From Haliotis asinina (Eukaryota; Mollusca; Gastropoda; Lepetellida; Haliotidae): a stretch of 64,000 bases of DNA. A program made the translations under genes and the position numbers. Below, piece by piece: positions 12,501 through 20,500 of this stretch. The notes beneath the pieces are model-generated. The model was given only the letters and a program-made list of their open reading frames with translations, was not told the DNA's origin and searched no databases. Where the stretch lies: contig NC_090291.1 of NCBI RefSeq assembly GCF_037392515.1, forward strand, positions 19,818,001-19,882,000. Direction: 5' to 3'. How positions within the stretch are numbered: position 1 is the first letter of the stretch; every line of letters starts with the position of its first letter.

Positions 12501-14252
12501 GACAGTCCTTCCATCTCAACCCTGATATGTTCTATTGAGTAGAGGTCTGAAGGAATGAGTGAGTATGGTGTTCCGCCGCACGTTCAATATTCCACCAATA
12601 TCACAGCAGAGGACACCAGAAATGGGTTTCACACACTCTACCCATGTGGGGAATCGAACCTGGGTCTACGACTTGACGAGCGAACGCTTTAGCCCACCGC
12701 CCCGGGACTGAAGGAACAGCTGCCATTCAACTTGGCATTAACAATGACAACAACCTTAAAGTCGAGATGTCTTGATGGTTATTTGGGGGGTGGGGTGGGG
12801 TGGGGTGAGCATTATTTGATTTCAAGACACATTTATTTTCGTACAGTTTTATATTAAGCATAGTTACTGTTCAAGGAGAATAGATGCGTCGAATGAGAAC
12901 TGTAAAGTGTAAACTAGATTTACACGTGGGTGTAATCTAGGAATGTAAGATGCAAACTAGATACGAGTATGATTGTCAGTTTCACACTAGACACTTCTGT
13001 GGTAAGTTGAATGTTTGAATGGAACAACGGGATATAAACCACGGTGGTTATTAAACTGGTCTGTCATTTTTTTTCTTGAGGACCATTACATTGCTACCTT
13101 TGTTCTCTGCAAGGTGTAATTCCAATGTGACTGTATAGTGGGTGAGTACTTTTAGGCCGTACATGGCGGCGCTCTGTAAATAATCGAGTCTGGACCAGAC
13201 AATCCAATGATCAGCAGCAGGAGCGTCGATCTACACAACTGGGATACAATGGAATGTGTGAACCAAGTCAACGAAACTGACCACTCGATCCCGTCAGTCG
13301 CCTTTTACGACATTTATCGTCTAATGAAGGTCAATTCTGACCCGAATCGTCACATGTCCAACGAAGTGTATGATCATGCTTCTCAAACGTTTCTCGAAAC
13401 ATAACGGTCGGCATCAGTTTACACAAGTATACACACAACAGTTGAATAATATCTATCACACATTAAAGAGGAACAGAAAGTATCACTGGTCATATTGGAT
13501 GTTTTAAATGATAAGACACGCAAAAATGCAAAACTGGGTACGTTCTCTGTGTTGTTTTGGCAGTATGTACATAATGGTTGCGTTTGCATAGACAGAAACG
13601 TCAGTGTATATACTGATTGGTTGAGTCAGTGAGTTTAGTTTTAATCCCATGTTGGGGAATCGAACCCTGGTCTTCGGCGTGACCAGCGATGGCTTTAACC
13701 ACTAGGCTACCCCTACGCCCCTTCTATTCATTGTGGGTTTAAGAACTGTCATCGCTGCCATGTACCAGCAACCGTTAGTAGATACAATACATTGCGTACG
13801 TTGGTGGGGTAGGTTTACCATTCGGTATGAACTCATATGTACTTCATATAAAACGTTATCAATGGCCCTTAGGCCAACTATAGGTGAATTATCATCCTTA
13901 AGTTCCTAAAAACTCGTTGAATAAAAAAAATCAAAATGATTTCATCCATGTTAAAAGTGGATCTAAAAGTTTTTTATCTTCTTAAAATACCCCTGAAGAC
14001 ATCCTGAAATTAAGTGACAATTAATATCATCACTCCTCACAGCATTGCAATGACTAACAAGAGATAGCAAACCTTGTCAGATACACATTTAATTGTACAG
14101 TATATGCGACAGTCGCAAACAGCAATTTTCCCTTAGGCGTAAGTTAACGTGTAGGTGACGTCACCTAACTAACCTGTGATCTGCCTGACAACATCGGCGC
14201 CGAGAGACACGGCGAGGCAGCACGACAGCACGGCGATTATTCCTGTCGCCAT
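145..14252 (-). CDS. Secreted VWC plus multi-ShK protein with Gly-Thr linkers (3' end beyond left edge)
   Basis: I assembled 18 exons in transcript order: 14252-14174, 12063-11952, 9147-9020, 8583-8554, 8281-8171, 7999-7775, 7617-7507, 7192-6743, 6592-6482, 6259-6020, 5865-5755, 5445-5086, 4950-4840, 4216-3887, 3662-3552, 3237-2986, 1418-1302, 579-145. The last ends on a good donor (GTAATAAT), so the gene continues off the window; about 1141 codons are visible. Exon 1 begins [20 protein letters not shown], a signal peptide. Exons 2-3 form one ten-cysteine VWC domain with a phase-2 intron inside it. Seven ShK exons follow (six Cys each; typical [12 protein letters not shown] start, NCALTCNKC end), alternating with Gly-Thr linkers of 10 to 150 residues. 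All module exons are phase 1-1, and the last ShK Cys codon is split T|GY. The Thr-rich linkers could carry O-glycans (inference). Function unknown; an extracellular matrix, mucus or cuticle role is a guess. Exon model is from splice signals only. Confidence 0.82.
657..1018. repeat. 14-bp minisatellite
   Basis: Imperfect tandem copies of a 14-mer like AGTATCTGACTAGC, with common variants ACCTAAC and TCTAGC. It lies in the intron between the linker exon ending at 579 and ShK exon 1302-1418, and is interrupted at its right end by a pogo/Tigger-like fragment. Confidence 0.85.
1022..1206. mobile_element. Fragment of pogo/Tigger-like nonautonomous DNA transposon
   Basis: It starts TA|CAGTGGAAGCTGTCTTAC and is closely similar over about 180 bp to the left end of the full element at 32919-33577, including CGGACCCTAAGTAACTCGG and GAAATCTCCGCCCTTCAAGG. 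The right TIR is absent, so this is a truncated copy sitting in the 14-bp minisatellite. Confidence 0.75.
1572..1642 (+). mobile_element. Type-2 SINE fragment (3' part)
   Basis: It carries GATCACTGGATTGTCTG and TGATTATTTACAGAGTG, matching the 3' half of the type-2 SINE family described at 15903-16137. The ACTCAC tail is missing. Confidence 0.6.
1643..2312. other. Intron sequence, possible unclassified repeat
   Basis: Within the intron between exons 3237-2986 and 1418-1302. About 1960-2200 carries recurrent GCGACAATGCGACAATGC-like words in both orientations, suggesting a small dispersed repeat. I see no ends and no coding potential. Confidence 0.35.
2323..2367 (-). pseudogene. Relict Gly-Thr linker exon
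   Basis: A short stretch encodes [13 protein letters not shown] in one minus-strand frame and is followed by a donor-like GAACAG|GTACTG. The only nearby acceptor AG puts it in the wrong phase and reads through an in-frame mismatch to the phase-1 plan. It lies where a further linker or ShK unit would be expected, between exons 3237-2986 and 1418-1302. I read it as the remnant of a lost unit. Confidence 0.45.
2986..8281 (-). repeat. Tandem array of ShK-plus-linker genomic units
   Basis: Six ShK exons (end positions 3552, 4840, 5755, 6482, 7507, 8171) alternate with hexamer-rich linker exons. The five exons ending at 3552-7507 are almost identical in sequence, and their flanking intron stretches are also repeated (for example TCATTCACTCGATTATA upstream and the GTACCTGT acceptor context). 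The unit is therefore a duplicated genomic segment of roughly 0.7-1.3 kb, not just a repeated exon. The linker of each unit differs in length. The outermost ShK exons (8171-8281 and 1302-1418) have diverged most. Confidence 0.85.
8171..8171 (-). promoter_or_regulatory. GC-AG intron donor after ShK exon 1
   Basis: The exon ends ATGAAAT and the intron begins GCAAGT (minus strand), a strong GC-type donor. Every other ShK unit uses GT here. The reading frame (Cys codon split T|GY) requires this exact boundary, and no nearby GT restores phase. Confidence 0.75.
8354..8382 (+). other. G-rich tract (potential G-quadruplex)
   Basis: GGGG, AAA, GGGG, A, then eight G on the plus strand. This meets a four-run G-quadruplex pattern if the long run is split. 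It lies in the intron between exons 8583-8554 and 8281-8171, so on the template side of the gene. Confidence 0.5.
9148..11951. other. Intron 2 of the left-hand gene (splits the VWC domain)
   Basis: A phase-2 intron inside the VWC domain, at the same domain position as both VWC introns in the gene at 17534-26352. It contains a decayed Tc1-like transposase on the minus strand (about 9960-10560) and otherwise AT-rich sequence in which I recognise nothing. Confidence 0.6.
9960..10560 (-). pseudogene. Decayed Tc1/mariner-family transposase
   Basis: Minus-strand fragments in different frames match Tc1-type DDE transposases: [36 protein letters not shown], then [20 protein letters not shown], and nearer the C terminus [10 protein letters not shown] and ADVIRQR. 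The usual catalytic neighbourhoods (QQDNARPH-like and MNPIEH-like) are degraded to KQGKTAHC and MNPTGP. Frameshifts and stops separate the blocks, and TIRs were not located. This is a dead copy within a host intron. Confidence 0.75.
12555..12705 (-). mobile_element. Type-1 (tRNA-derived) SINE
   Basis: On the plus strand it reads GAGTATGGTGTTCCGCCGC ... GGGGAATCGAACCTGGGTC ... TTTAGCCC, the reverse of the family: A-box-like GGTAGCCTA, B-box-like GGTTCGATTCC, and tail. It sits in intron 1 of the left-hand gene, in the sense of that gene. Confidence 0.75.
12782..12809 (+). other. G-quadruplex motif
   Basis: GGGGGG-T-GGGG-T-GGGG-T-GGGG, four G runs with single-T loops, a textbook pattern for a very stable quadruplex. 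It lies in intron 1 of the left-hand gene, so the C-rich copy is in the pre-mRNA. Confidence 0.75.
13141..13400 (-). mobile_element. Type-2 SINE
   Basis: Reverse complement of the family: GTAAATAATCGAGTCTGGACC, CAATCCAATGATCAGCAGC and ACTGACCACTCGATCCC are all present. Tail region GGGTGAGTACTTTTAGGCCG. In intron 1 of the left-hand gene. Confidence 0.75.
13622..13722 (-). mobile_element. Type-1 SINE, internally deleted
   Basis: Tail (GAGTCAGTGAGTTTAGTTTTA) is joined directly to the B-box part (GGGGAATCGAACCCTGG), and the A-box part (TAACCACTAGGCTACC) is intact. About 60 bp of the centre is missing compared with the copy at 14604-14770. Confidence 0.7.
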
Positions 14253-14298
14253 GCTGGAATTTCTTTGTAATCTAAATAGATTCCGTCTTTTGCTCCCG

Positions 14299-14305
14299 AT
14301 TTATA
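14299..14305 (-). promoter_or_regulatory. TATA box of the left-hand secreted gene
   Basis: TATAAAT on the minus strand, preceded by GG and lying 47 bp upstream of the ATG at 14252. A start site near 14275 would give a 5' leader of about 20-25 nt. Confidence 0.65.
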
Positions 14306-14603
14306 CCGACCCCAGTGCAGCACGATAGATAGGCATGTCAGGCAATGACGTAATGGACGACAGCTATAAATGGTCACACTGTCTCGACTAGCTTCACAAA
14401 TAAAATAAAAATGTAACGTAATGATAAAATTTATTCGGCATTATTTCCATATGTGCACCTTACACTGACGCATAAAGGCTTTAATAAACACAAATAATAA
14501 ACAAAATGTTTACGAATGCATACTCGATCTCGTCACTATTCAGATGGAATAAACCATCCTCTCCAACATTCGAATGTTAAACAGTAAGCTATGACTGAAT
14601 TAA

Positions 14604-14770
14604 GTGAGTGAGTGAGTTTGGTTTTACGCCGTTTCTAGCAATATTCCAGCGATATCAAGGCGGGGGACACCAGAAAATGGACCTCACACATTGTACCCAT
14701 GTGGGGAATCGAACCCGGGTCTTCGGCGTGACGAGCGAACGATTTAACCATTAGGCTACCCCACCGCCCC
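14604..14770 (-). mobile_element. Type-1 (tRNA-derived) SINE, full-length reference copy
   Basis: Read on the minus strand: a head with a pol III A-box-like element (GGTAGCCTAATGGTTAAA), a B box (GGTTCGATTCCCC), a body GTGTGAGGTCCATTTTCTGG, the block TCGCTGGAATATTGCTAGA, then CGGCGTAAAACC and a tail AACTCACTCACTCAC. This is the clearest example of the family in the window. It directly abuts the left arm of the inverted repeat at 14771. Confidence 0.85.
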
Positions 14771-14899
14771 TAATTTTAAACTTCTCTGTTCTATTACGTG
14801 ATCTCGTCTTGTGGAATATATGTGAATTAGTCTAAATAAGCCAGTTTTCTCATGTGCGACCACAAACAGAATACACCACAAACGCAGGGTGATTTAAAT
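14771..14899 (+). repeat. 129-bp inverted repeat, left arm
   Basis: It matches the reverse complement of 17005-17133 with three mismatches (TATATG/TATATA, GCCAG/GTCAG, ACAGA/ACATA). Arms are 2.1 kb apart and flank the centre of the divergent intergenic region. No target-site duplication is visible at the outer ends. Confidence 0.9.
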
Positions 14900-14961
14900 G
14901 GTCATTTTATTTGAGAACATCTATTCTTTTCTTTCTTGATGCTCTTGGGAAATATAATGAG

Positions 14962-15195
14962 TGGGTGAGTGTGTTTAGTTTGACACCGCACTGAGCTATA
15001 TGGCGCCGCTCTGTTAATAATCGAGCGTGGACCAGACAATCCAGTGAACAACAGCATGAGCATCTACGCAATTGGGATAAAATGGCATGCGTCAGTCATG
15101 TCAAGTATACTCATCACCCGATACAGACAGTCGACTTCTACAAGCGTGTGTTGTTAAGGACCAATTCTATCACCGATCTTCCCGGGTCTGATACG
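14962..15195 (-). mobile_element. Type-2 SINE
   Basis: GGTGAGTGTGTTTAGTTTGAC tail side, then AATAATCGAGCGTGGACC, CAATCCAGTGAACAACAGC and ACCCGATACAGACAG. Complete but diverged. It lies between the arms of the inverted repeat. Confidence 0.7.
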
Positions 15196-15559
15196 GTATC
15201 TTAACAGTATTAGGAACAGCTGCTTTATCTTTCTTGATACTCTCGGAAAATGTAACAGACAGGTGTCTGACTGTGAAAACATCACTTCTTGTAGATACCT
15301 ACTATGTAAACATTGACTAGTTGAATAGTTGAAACCTAGACCATTGCTAGTTGTGTATTCCTGTGCTACAATTCAAGATTTCTATCTGCTAATTACTTGT
15401 CGTCAGTGATTAATGAATAGAATGCATCCAACGTCGATGCCCGAACATATGAAATCCCTACTAGAGGTGTAAATCAGTGGCGAGTTGGAAGCTTTAAGCG
15501 TGCAAGAACCAATGGTCACAGGGGCACAATAGTTTGCTTGTTGTTTAACGAACCACCCA

Positions 15560-15728
15560 ATAATTTTCAGGTAATATGACGACGGTCTGTAAGTTTCCAG
15601 ACCAGACAACCCAATGATTGACTTCAAGAGCATTGGGCAAGTGGTATATGTGGACATTCGTCAGCGTCCATGATCACCGCATCTGACGACGGGCTTGGTA
15701 CTAGCCCAGATCTTCACGGGTTGCGTAA
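15560..15728 (-). mobile_element. Type-2 SINE, partial
   Basis: GTAAGTTTCCAGACCAGAC, CAACCCAATGATTGACTTC and CCCAGATCTTCACGGGTTGC match the family in reverse. The tail is missing. Confidence 0.6.
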
Positions 15729-15902
15729 GTGTTAAGGCTTACGTCTATGACTTTTCCCCACAGATGAAGCTGCTGCGCAAGAATATACCTTAAATTAAAC
15801 ACCTTTAAAACAAATACACCTACCTCAATTCCTTATTCACTAAAATCAGAGATATTTGAGTGTGGACGAAATTAAACCAACGATTCTCACTTTGCAGATG
15901 CG

Positions 15903-16137
15903 GGATCCGTGAAGATCCGACTTAGAATTGATCTTCAGCAACCCATGCTACTAAAAGGATCGGGTGGGCAGGCTCGCTGATTTGGCTCACACATGTCATC
16001 GTATCCGAATTGCGTAGATCGATGCTCATGCTTTTGATCACTGGATTGATGGTCCAGGCTCGATTATCAACAGACCGCCGCAATATAGCAAGAATATTCC
16101 TGAATGCGGCCTACAACTAAACTCACTCACTCACTTG
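15903..16137 (+). mobile_element. Type-2 SINE, good reference copy
   Basis: Order of blocks: GATCTTCAGCAACCCATGC, GGATCGGGTGGGCAGGCTCG, CTGATTTGGCTCACACATG, TAGATCGATGCTCATGC, TTGATCACTGGATTG, GATTATCAACAGACCGCC, then ACTAAACTCACTCACTCAC. The 3' end shares the tail of the type-1 family but the 5' part is different, so two SINE families use one type of 3' end. Confidence 0.8.
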
Positions 16138-16304
16138 AACTCACTCATTTCACTGAGAAGCACAATCACGAGAATTGAACACAGACACATCTGCCATATT
16201 AACATTGACGAACTCAATGCCATATAGGGACCTGTTTATTATCTTTACACTTTGTATCTGATATATTTGACAATTGAATTAACCGCCCATACGTCCCTGG
16301 TCGG

Positions 16305-16391
16305 TCGGTAGCCTAGTGGTTAAAGCACCGGCTCGTCACGCCGAAAACCAGGGTTCAGTTTCTCCCATGGGTACAATATGTGAAGCCCCGT
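16305..16391 (+). mobile_element. Type-1 SINE head, truncated
   Basis: GGTAGCCTAGTGGTTAAAGC and ACCAGGGTTCAGTTTCTCCC (A and B boxes), ending near GTGAAGCCCCG. The 3' half is replaced by the Penelope-like terminal sequence that follows. Confidence 0.65.
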
Positions 16392-16399
16392 GAAGATGT

Positions 16400-16950
16400 G
16401 AAGATGTACCTACCAAGTGCCTGGGACTTATTGATAAATTAATCTCATCTATCTGTGTACATTCTATCTATGTAATTCATGTATAGCCAATCTACCCGTG
16501 TACATCCTTATCTACTTGTGTTTGTACATCATGAACCCCCATGTAAACATGCCCACCAACCCTCATGTAGTCATGTACATCATCCTTAATCCCCAATCAT
16601 GTGTTATGTAAACATCATCCACCATTGGCTTCCATCCTTATCCCCAATCATGTACATCGTCCTTACCCCCTACCTGTGTTATGTAAACATATCCCATCAT
16701 CTGTAATGTATTACCATTGGCTTCCATCATTGTTATCATAACTGTCGGGTTCCAATCAGCGCTTGTTTATACTGGCTTCCAGCTTTCGTTAATTCATTCC
16801 ACTTGTTACTTTGTTATTGTTTTACCTGTACATATAAATATAGCTCTGTACCCCATTCTCAATCACCTGATGAAGGAGTAAGCATTAACTCCGAAACGTT
16901 GTGTTCTCATATAAGAAGTTGATATCCATAAAATCTTCATTCTTATGAAT
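16400..16950 (+). mobile_element. Penelope-like element terminus (fossil)
   Basis: AT-rich sequence with short repeated words (GTACATC, CCCCAATCATGT) leads to a hammerhead-ribozyme-like core at 16867-16896 and then GTTCTCATATAAGAAGTTGATATCC. Hammerhead motifs in the terminal repeats are an established hallmark of Penelope-like elements. A related terminus, in both orientations, lies at 53790-53925. No coding part is recognised, so this is a fossil fragment. Confidence 0.55.
16861..16906 (+). ncRNA. Hammerhead ribozyme motif (type I, minimal stem III)
   Basis: The conserved core is complete: CTGATGA (16867-16873), stem II GGAGT (16875-16879) pairing with ACTCC (16888-16892) around loop AAGCATTA, then GAAA (16893-16896). 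Stem III is nearly absent (AC/GT), giving a GTT cleavage triplet. Stem I pairs CAC (16864-16866) with GTG (16901-16903). Very short stem III is known for retroelement hammerheads, which may act as dimers. Activity is not established. Confidence 0.6.
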
Positions 16951-17004
16951 CATTAACTCGTTTAATAAAAATGGTATAACACAGAATGTCGTTCAGTATC
17001 CTCT

Positions 17005-17133
17005 ATTTAAATCACCCTGCGTTTGTGGTGTATTATGTTTGTGGTCGCACATGAGAAAACTGACTTATTTAGACTAATTCATATATATTCCACAAGACGA
17101 GATCACGTAATAGAACAGAGAAGTTTAAAATTA
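17005..17133 (-). repeat. 129-bp inverted repeat, right arm
   Basis: Partner of 14771-14899. Homology stops sharply at GATTTAAAT on the inner side and TAATTTT on the outer side. The outer end lies 400 bp upstream of the ATG at 17534, while the left arm ends 519 bp upstream of the ATG at 14252. Confidence 0.9.
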
Positions 17134-17469
17134 GAAGGAATTTTGTTTTTGGTTCATTTTTTACTCGGAACTGGGATCAGAAATAACATAATAACTCGGA
17201 GTACACCCATCAAGTAGACAAGGTGGACCGCAACGGGTGGTAAATCTCTTTCTAATCTACTCTGTTATCCTTCCAGGACCTGTGAGTTTTCCACATCTCT
17301 AATGATGTTGTTGCAAACAGCTTCTGGGGGTGATTATCAGTGTGTGAATCACAGTTTGTGGGGGTAGTTCCGCGCAAACAACGGGGGTGAGCCTACAAAA
17401 TGGGCGGGTTTTGGCAGGATCTGTAACTAATCTCTTCATCATAACTCTAGTAGGTGGAGCATCACTATA

Positions 17470-17476
17470 TATATAA
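17470..17476 (+). promoter_or_regulatory. TATA box of the ShK3-VWC2 gene
   Basis: TATATAA inside TATATATATAACCCC, 58 bp upstream of the last base before the ATG at 17534. A start near 17500 would leave a leader of about 30-35 nt. It mirrors the TATA/short-leader layout of the divergent gene at 14299. Confidence 0.65.
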
Positions 17477-17533
17477 CCCCACGTGGACGTGCCTCATCCA
17501 CTGCTGCACTAAAGTCGTCTCTTACAATTAACC

Positions 17534-20500
17534 ATGACGAGGCTTGTTTTACTTCTGTCTTTACTAGCCTCCGTATCAGGTAAGTAAATGTAACGAACTT
17601 TTACCATTCTTACAAACTCCAATTTGGTGCTTTCAGTGGATAATTGTCAACGCTCTGTGAATTTGAAACCAAAGATTATTTTTATTTATGTATTTTAAAA
17701 CCTGAGATAATCTGAACTAAAATTTCGTTTTAAATGCGGAATTAGCTGATCAGAGTTGCATACCTTAAGCAAACCAGGATCAGCTGATTTTGGATAGCGC
17801 TACTTATGGTTTCCCTCTCACGTTGATATTATTTACACTTTACTCGGGGGTGAAAGCCGAAATTATTCATTCATTTTCAAAAGAATTTATGTCTATTTAG
17901 TATTTTCATTCTTGCTGAGTTGTCTATAAAAATAATTACCGTGCTCACTTGTGGAAATTTTTAACTTTTAGCGGTTGACAACCTATTTCCAGACGAACTA
18001 TATATAAGACACTGCCATGTAAATCTGTCTGCTTCTCATGTTAAACTTTTTGCGGGTGTCTATTTTAATCACGATTAATGGGTACAAGACACGTTATATC
18101 TTGTACTGCCATGGTTGATGTCTGGGTTGGTATTGTCACTTCCAAATGGTTACTGTTATCTTCAACGCTACAATACATCTTAATATATCATTTACTGAAA
18201 CATCAGGCTTTAAATAACATATATATCAATAGATAAACGAAGTAAGAACGTTGTCTCTAGTCGACAAGTCTAGACATATGTGGAATCAAAAGTGAGTGAA
18301 TACGGTTTTAGGCCGCTTTTAGCTACATCCCATCTCTGTAACCACGGGCTATACGGTAAGCCAGGCAGTATTTTAAAAAGATATTTAAAAAGTAAAACGA
18401 AAAGTAAATTTAATTTTCGCTAGCTGGGGGAGAATAGGAGACTAAGTCAGTGATGAAAGTCAGGGTTCAAAAAGGTCACAATTTCACTGTCCCTTTCATC
18501 GTTGGTCTCCCTCCCTGCCTCCTGTTACCTCTGAATACAACCCGAGTTAAAGAAAACAAAAACGTTTGGTGAGTATATTGAAAAGATATGCATTTCGTTT
18601 CTCCACGGCGCAATTCGTGAAAGAATCATTGATTTCGTTTGGTTTGTATATTGCCGTGGTGACAGACAGATGTTTTATTAAAGCCACTCCACGTGTTTAC
18701 ATTGTGTAACAATAGACAAGTCAGTAAACGAACTATCCTTTACGAACCACCCATCACGGGTTACGAGAGACTGTATGTACAATGTTACATATAGATTAAT
18801 TAATAAAGGGAACTAAAAGACAATACTGGATAATTAATACATACTACACATTCTGAAAAAGAAAGAAAGAGCAATTCAGCCCCGGACATGACAAAACTAA
18901 ACTTTTCACTGTTCTCAAACATGTAAAATCATAACATGTACATGTAAAATGTAAAATCATTTCTTCACATTGGTGTGAATGTGTGGCGACATGGGGTGGA
19001 TGGACGTGCTACTTGGCATCTCGGCTGTTGGGAATTGTTAGATGCGTCCTTCCACGGCGTTATTCTCAAGCGAAATATTCTTTTATTCACTTAGCCGCAA
19101 ATGGGTAGCCCTCTTAGCGCCTCATAAGACAACTTGAGTACTTTAGTCGCCATTAAGCTCAGAAAGAAATTCGAGTTCACATAATCTTAAAAAAAAAAAC
19201 GGACAGCACTACACTAAACACAGTCACTTCGTGACTGGATCTATGCTACATAAATAGCTTTTAAAACACTACCGTCTTCATTTTCATCATCGTCAATATT
19301 ATCACCATTCTGATATTATTATTTGTGCATCAGGTTTGATCGTGAAGCGCCAGGTATGTACAGACAAACTACAGAACTGCGAGAGCTATGGAAAAGACGT
19401 GTGTACGTCATACACACAGTGGGCACAAGCTAACTGCTGTGGGTACTGTGGTAGGTATATACAGTGCATATAAATCTTTGTTTATATTTCATTCGTGATC
19501 AGGGTCAGAGTTTCGAAGCTCTCTTAGCGCTACGATAGTCGTAAGTGCTATACATTAACATTAACTTACGACTATCTTGGTGCTAAGAAAGCGTCGAAGC
19601 TCTAGGCCCTCATCGTGATTTCAGTAAATATGTATATTAAATTAGTGTGGATTTTATTAAAGATAATATTCCCCGAAAATATACCTCATCAGTGAAAAAG
19701 CAGTAAATATATATTTACTGATTATACATATTTAACATTATCATTTTTGGGTTACGTAGTATTTATAATGTGTATTTATGAAGCACTATAGTCCATCCAA
19801 TGTGTATGCTCAAAGGGCTTTATTTTTTTCCTCTCAATCATTGAATGTCAACCTCAACGGCCCATCGTACTGTTTAATCTCAACTCCCTGGGGACCACAC
19901 AATTCGGGGTATCCACTATGCGCACCAAGTTACTTCCCCATCCTTTCGAGGATCTGTAACATACATAACACCAGTGTGTACTGCCAGCTACCTGTCCCCT
20001 GGTTACCTACAAACAAAACAAGGCGTTGCTAAGGAACTACCGCTTCTTGGGTGACCCTTACATCCCAGCGGTAGACATTGGCTCGACCAAACGATTGACC
20101 CGGATGTTCTCGTGACGCGTGCTTTCAGACATAATATATCAAATATGTATATATATTGAGATTTTCACAAAAGCGCGTATCTGATATACATTGTACTCTT
20201 GGGAGATTTAGGTTGTACTGATATCAGCTAAAGCCAAATTCAGATTCAGTTTTCTGGATCAGTGTTGTATTTGAGTTTAGAGACAACGTTGTGTCTGACA
20301 AGCAGTGTTCTGGTTACACACTGAGTAGAGTGAGTGTGTTTAGTTTTACGCCACCTTTAGTAATATTTCAACAATATCACGGCGGGGGACACTAGAAATT
20401 GGCCTCACACATTGTAGTCATGTGGGGAATCAGCGATAAAAGATAAAGTCAAGCTACAGTTCTGTGGAAAATCTATAGTTCATTTTGGTAGATTTCTTTT

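Noticed and set aside
14604-14770. tRNA gene
   Set aside because: A- and B-box-like motifs are present but there is no cloverleaf and the sequence continues into a SINE body and tail repeated many times in the window.
14771-17133. The 129-bp arms as terminal inverted repeats of a 2.4-kb transposon
   Set aside because: No target-site duplication, no transposase, and the interior holds several unrelated SINEs and a Penelope-like end. A transposon is not excluded but is not supported.
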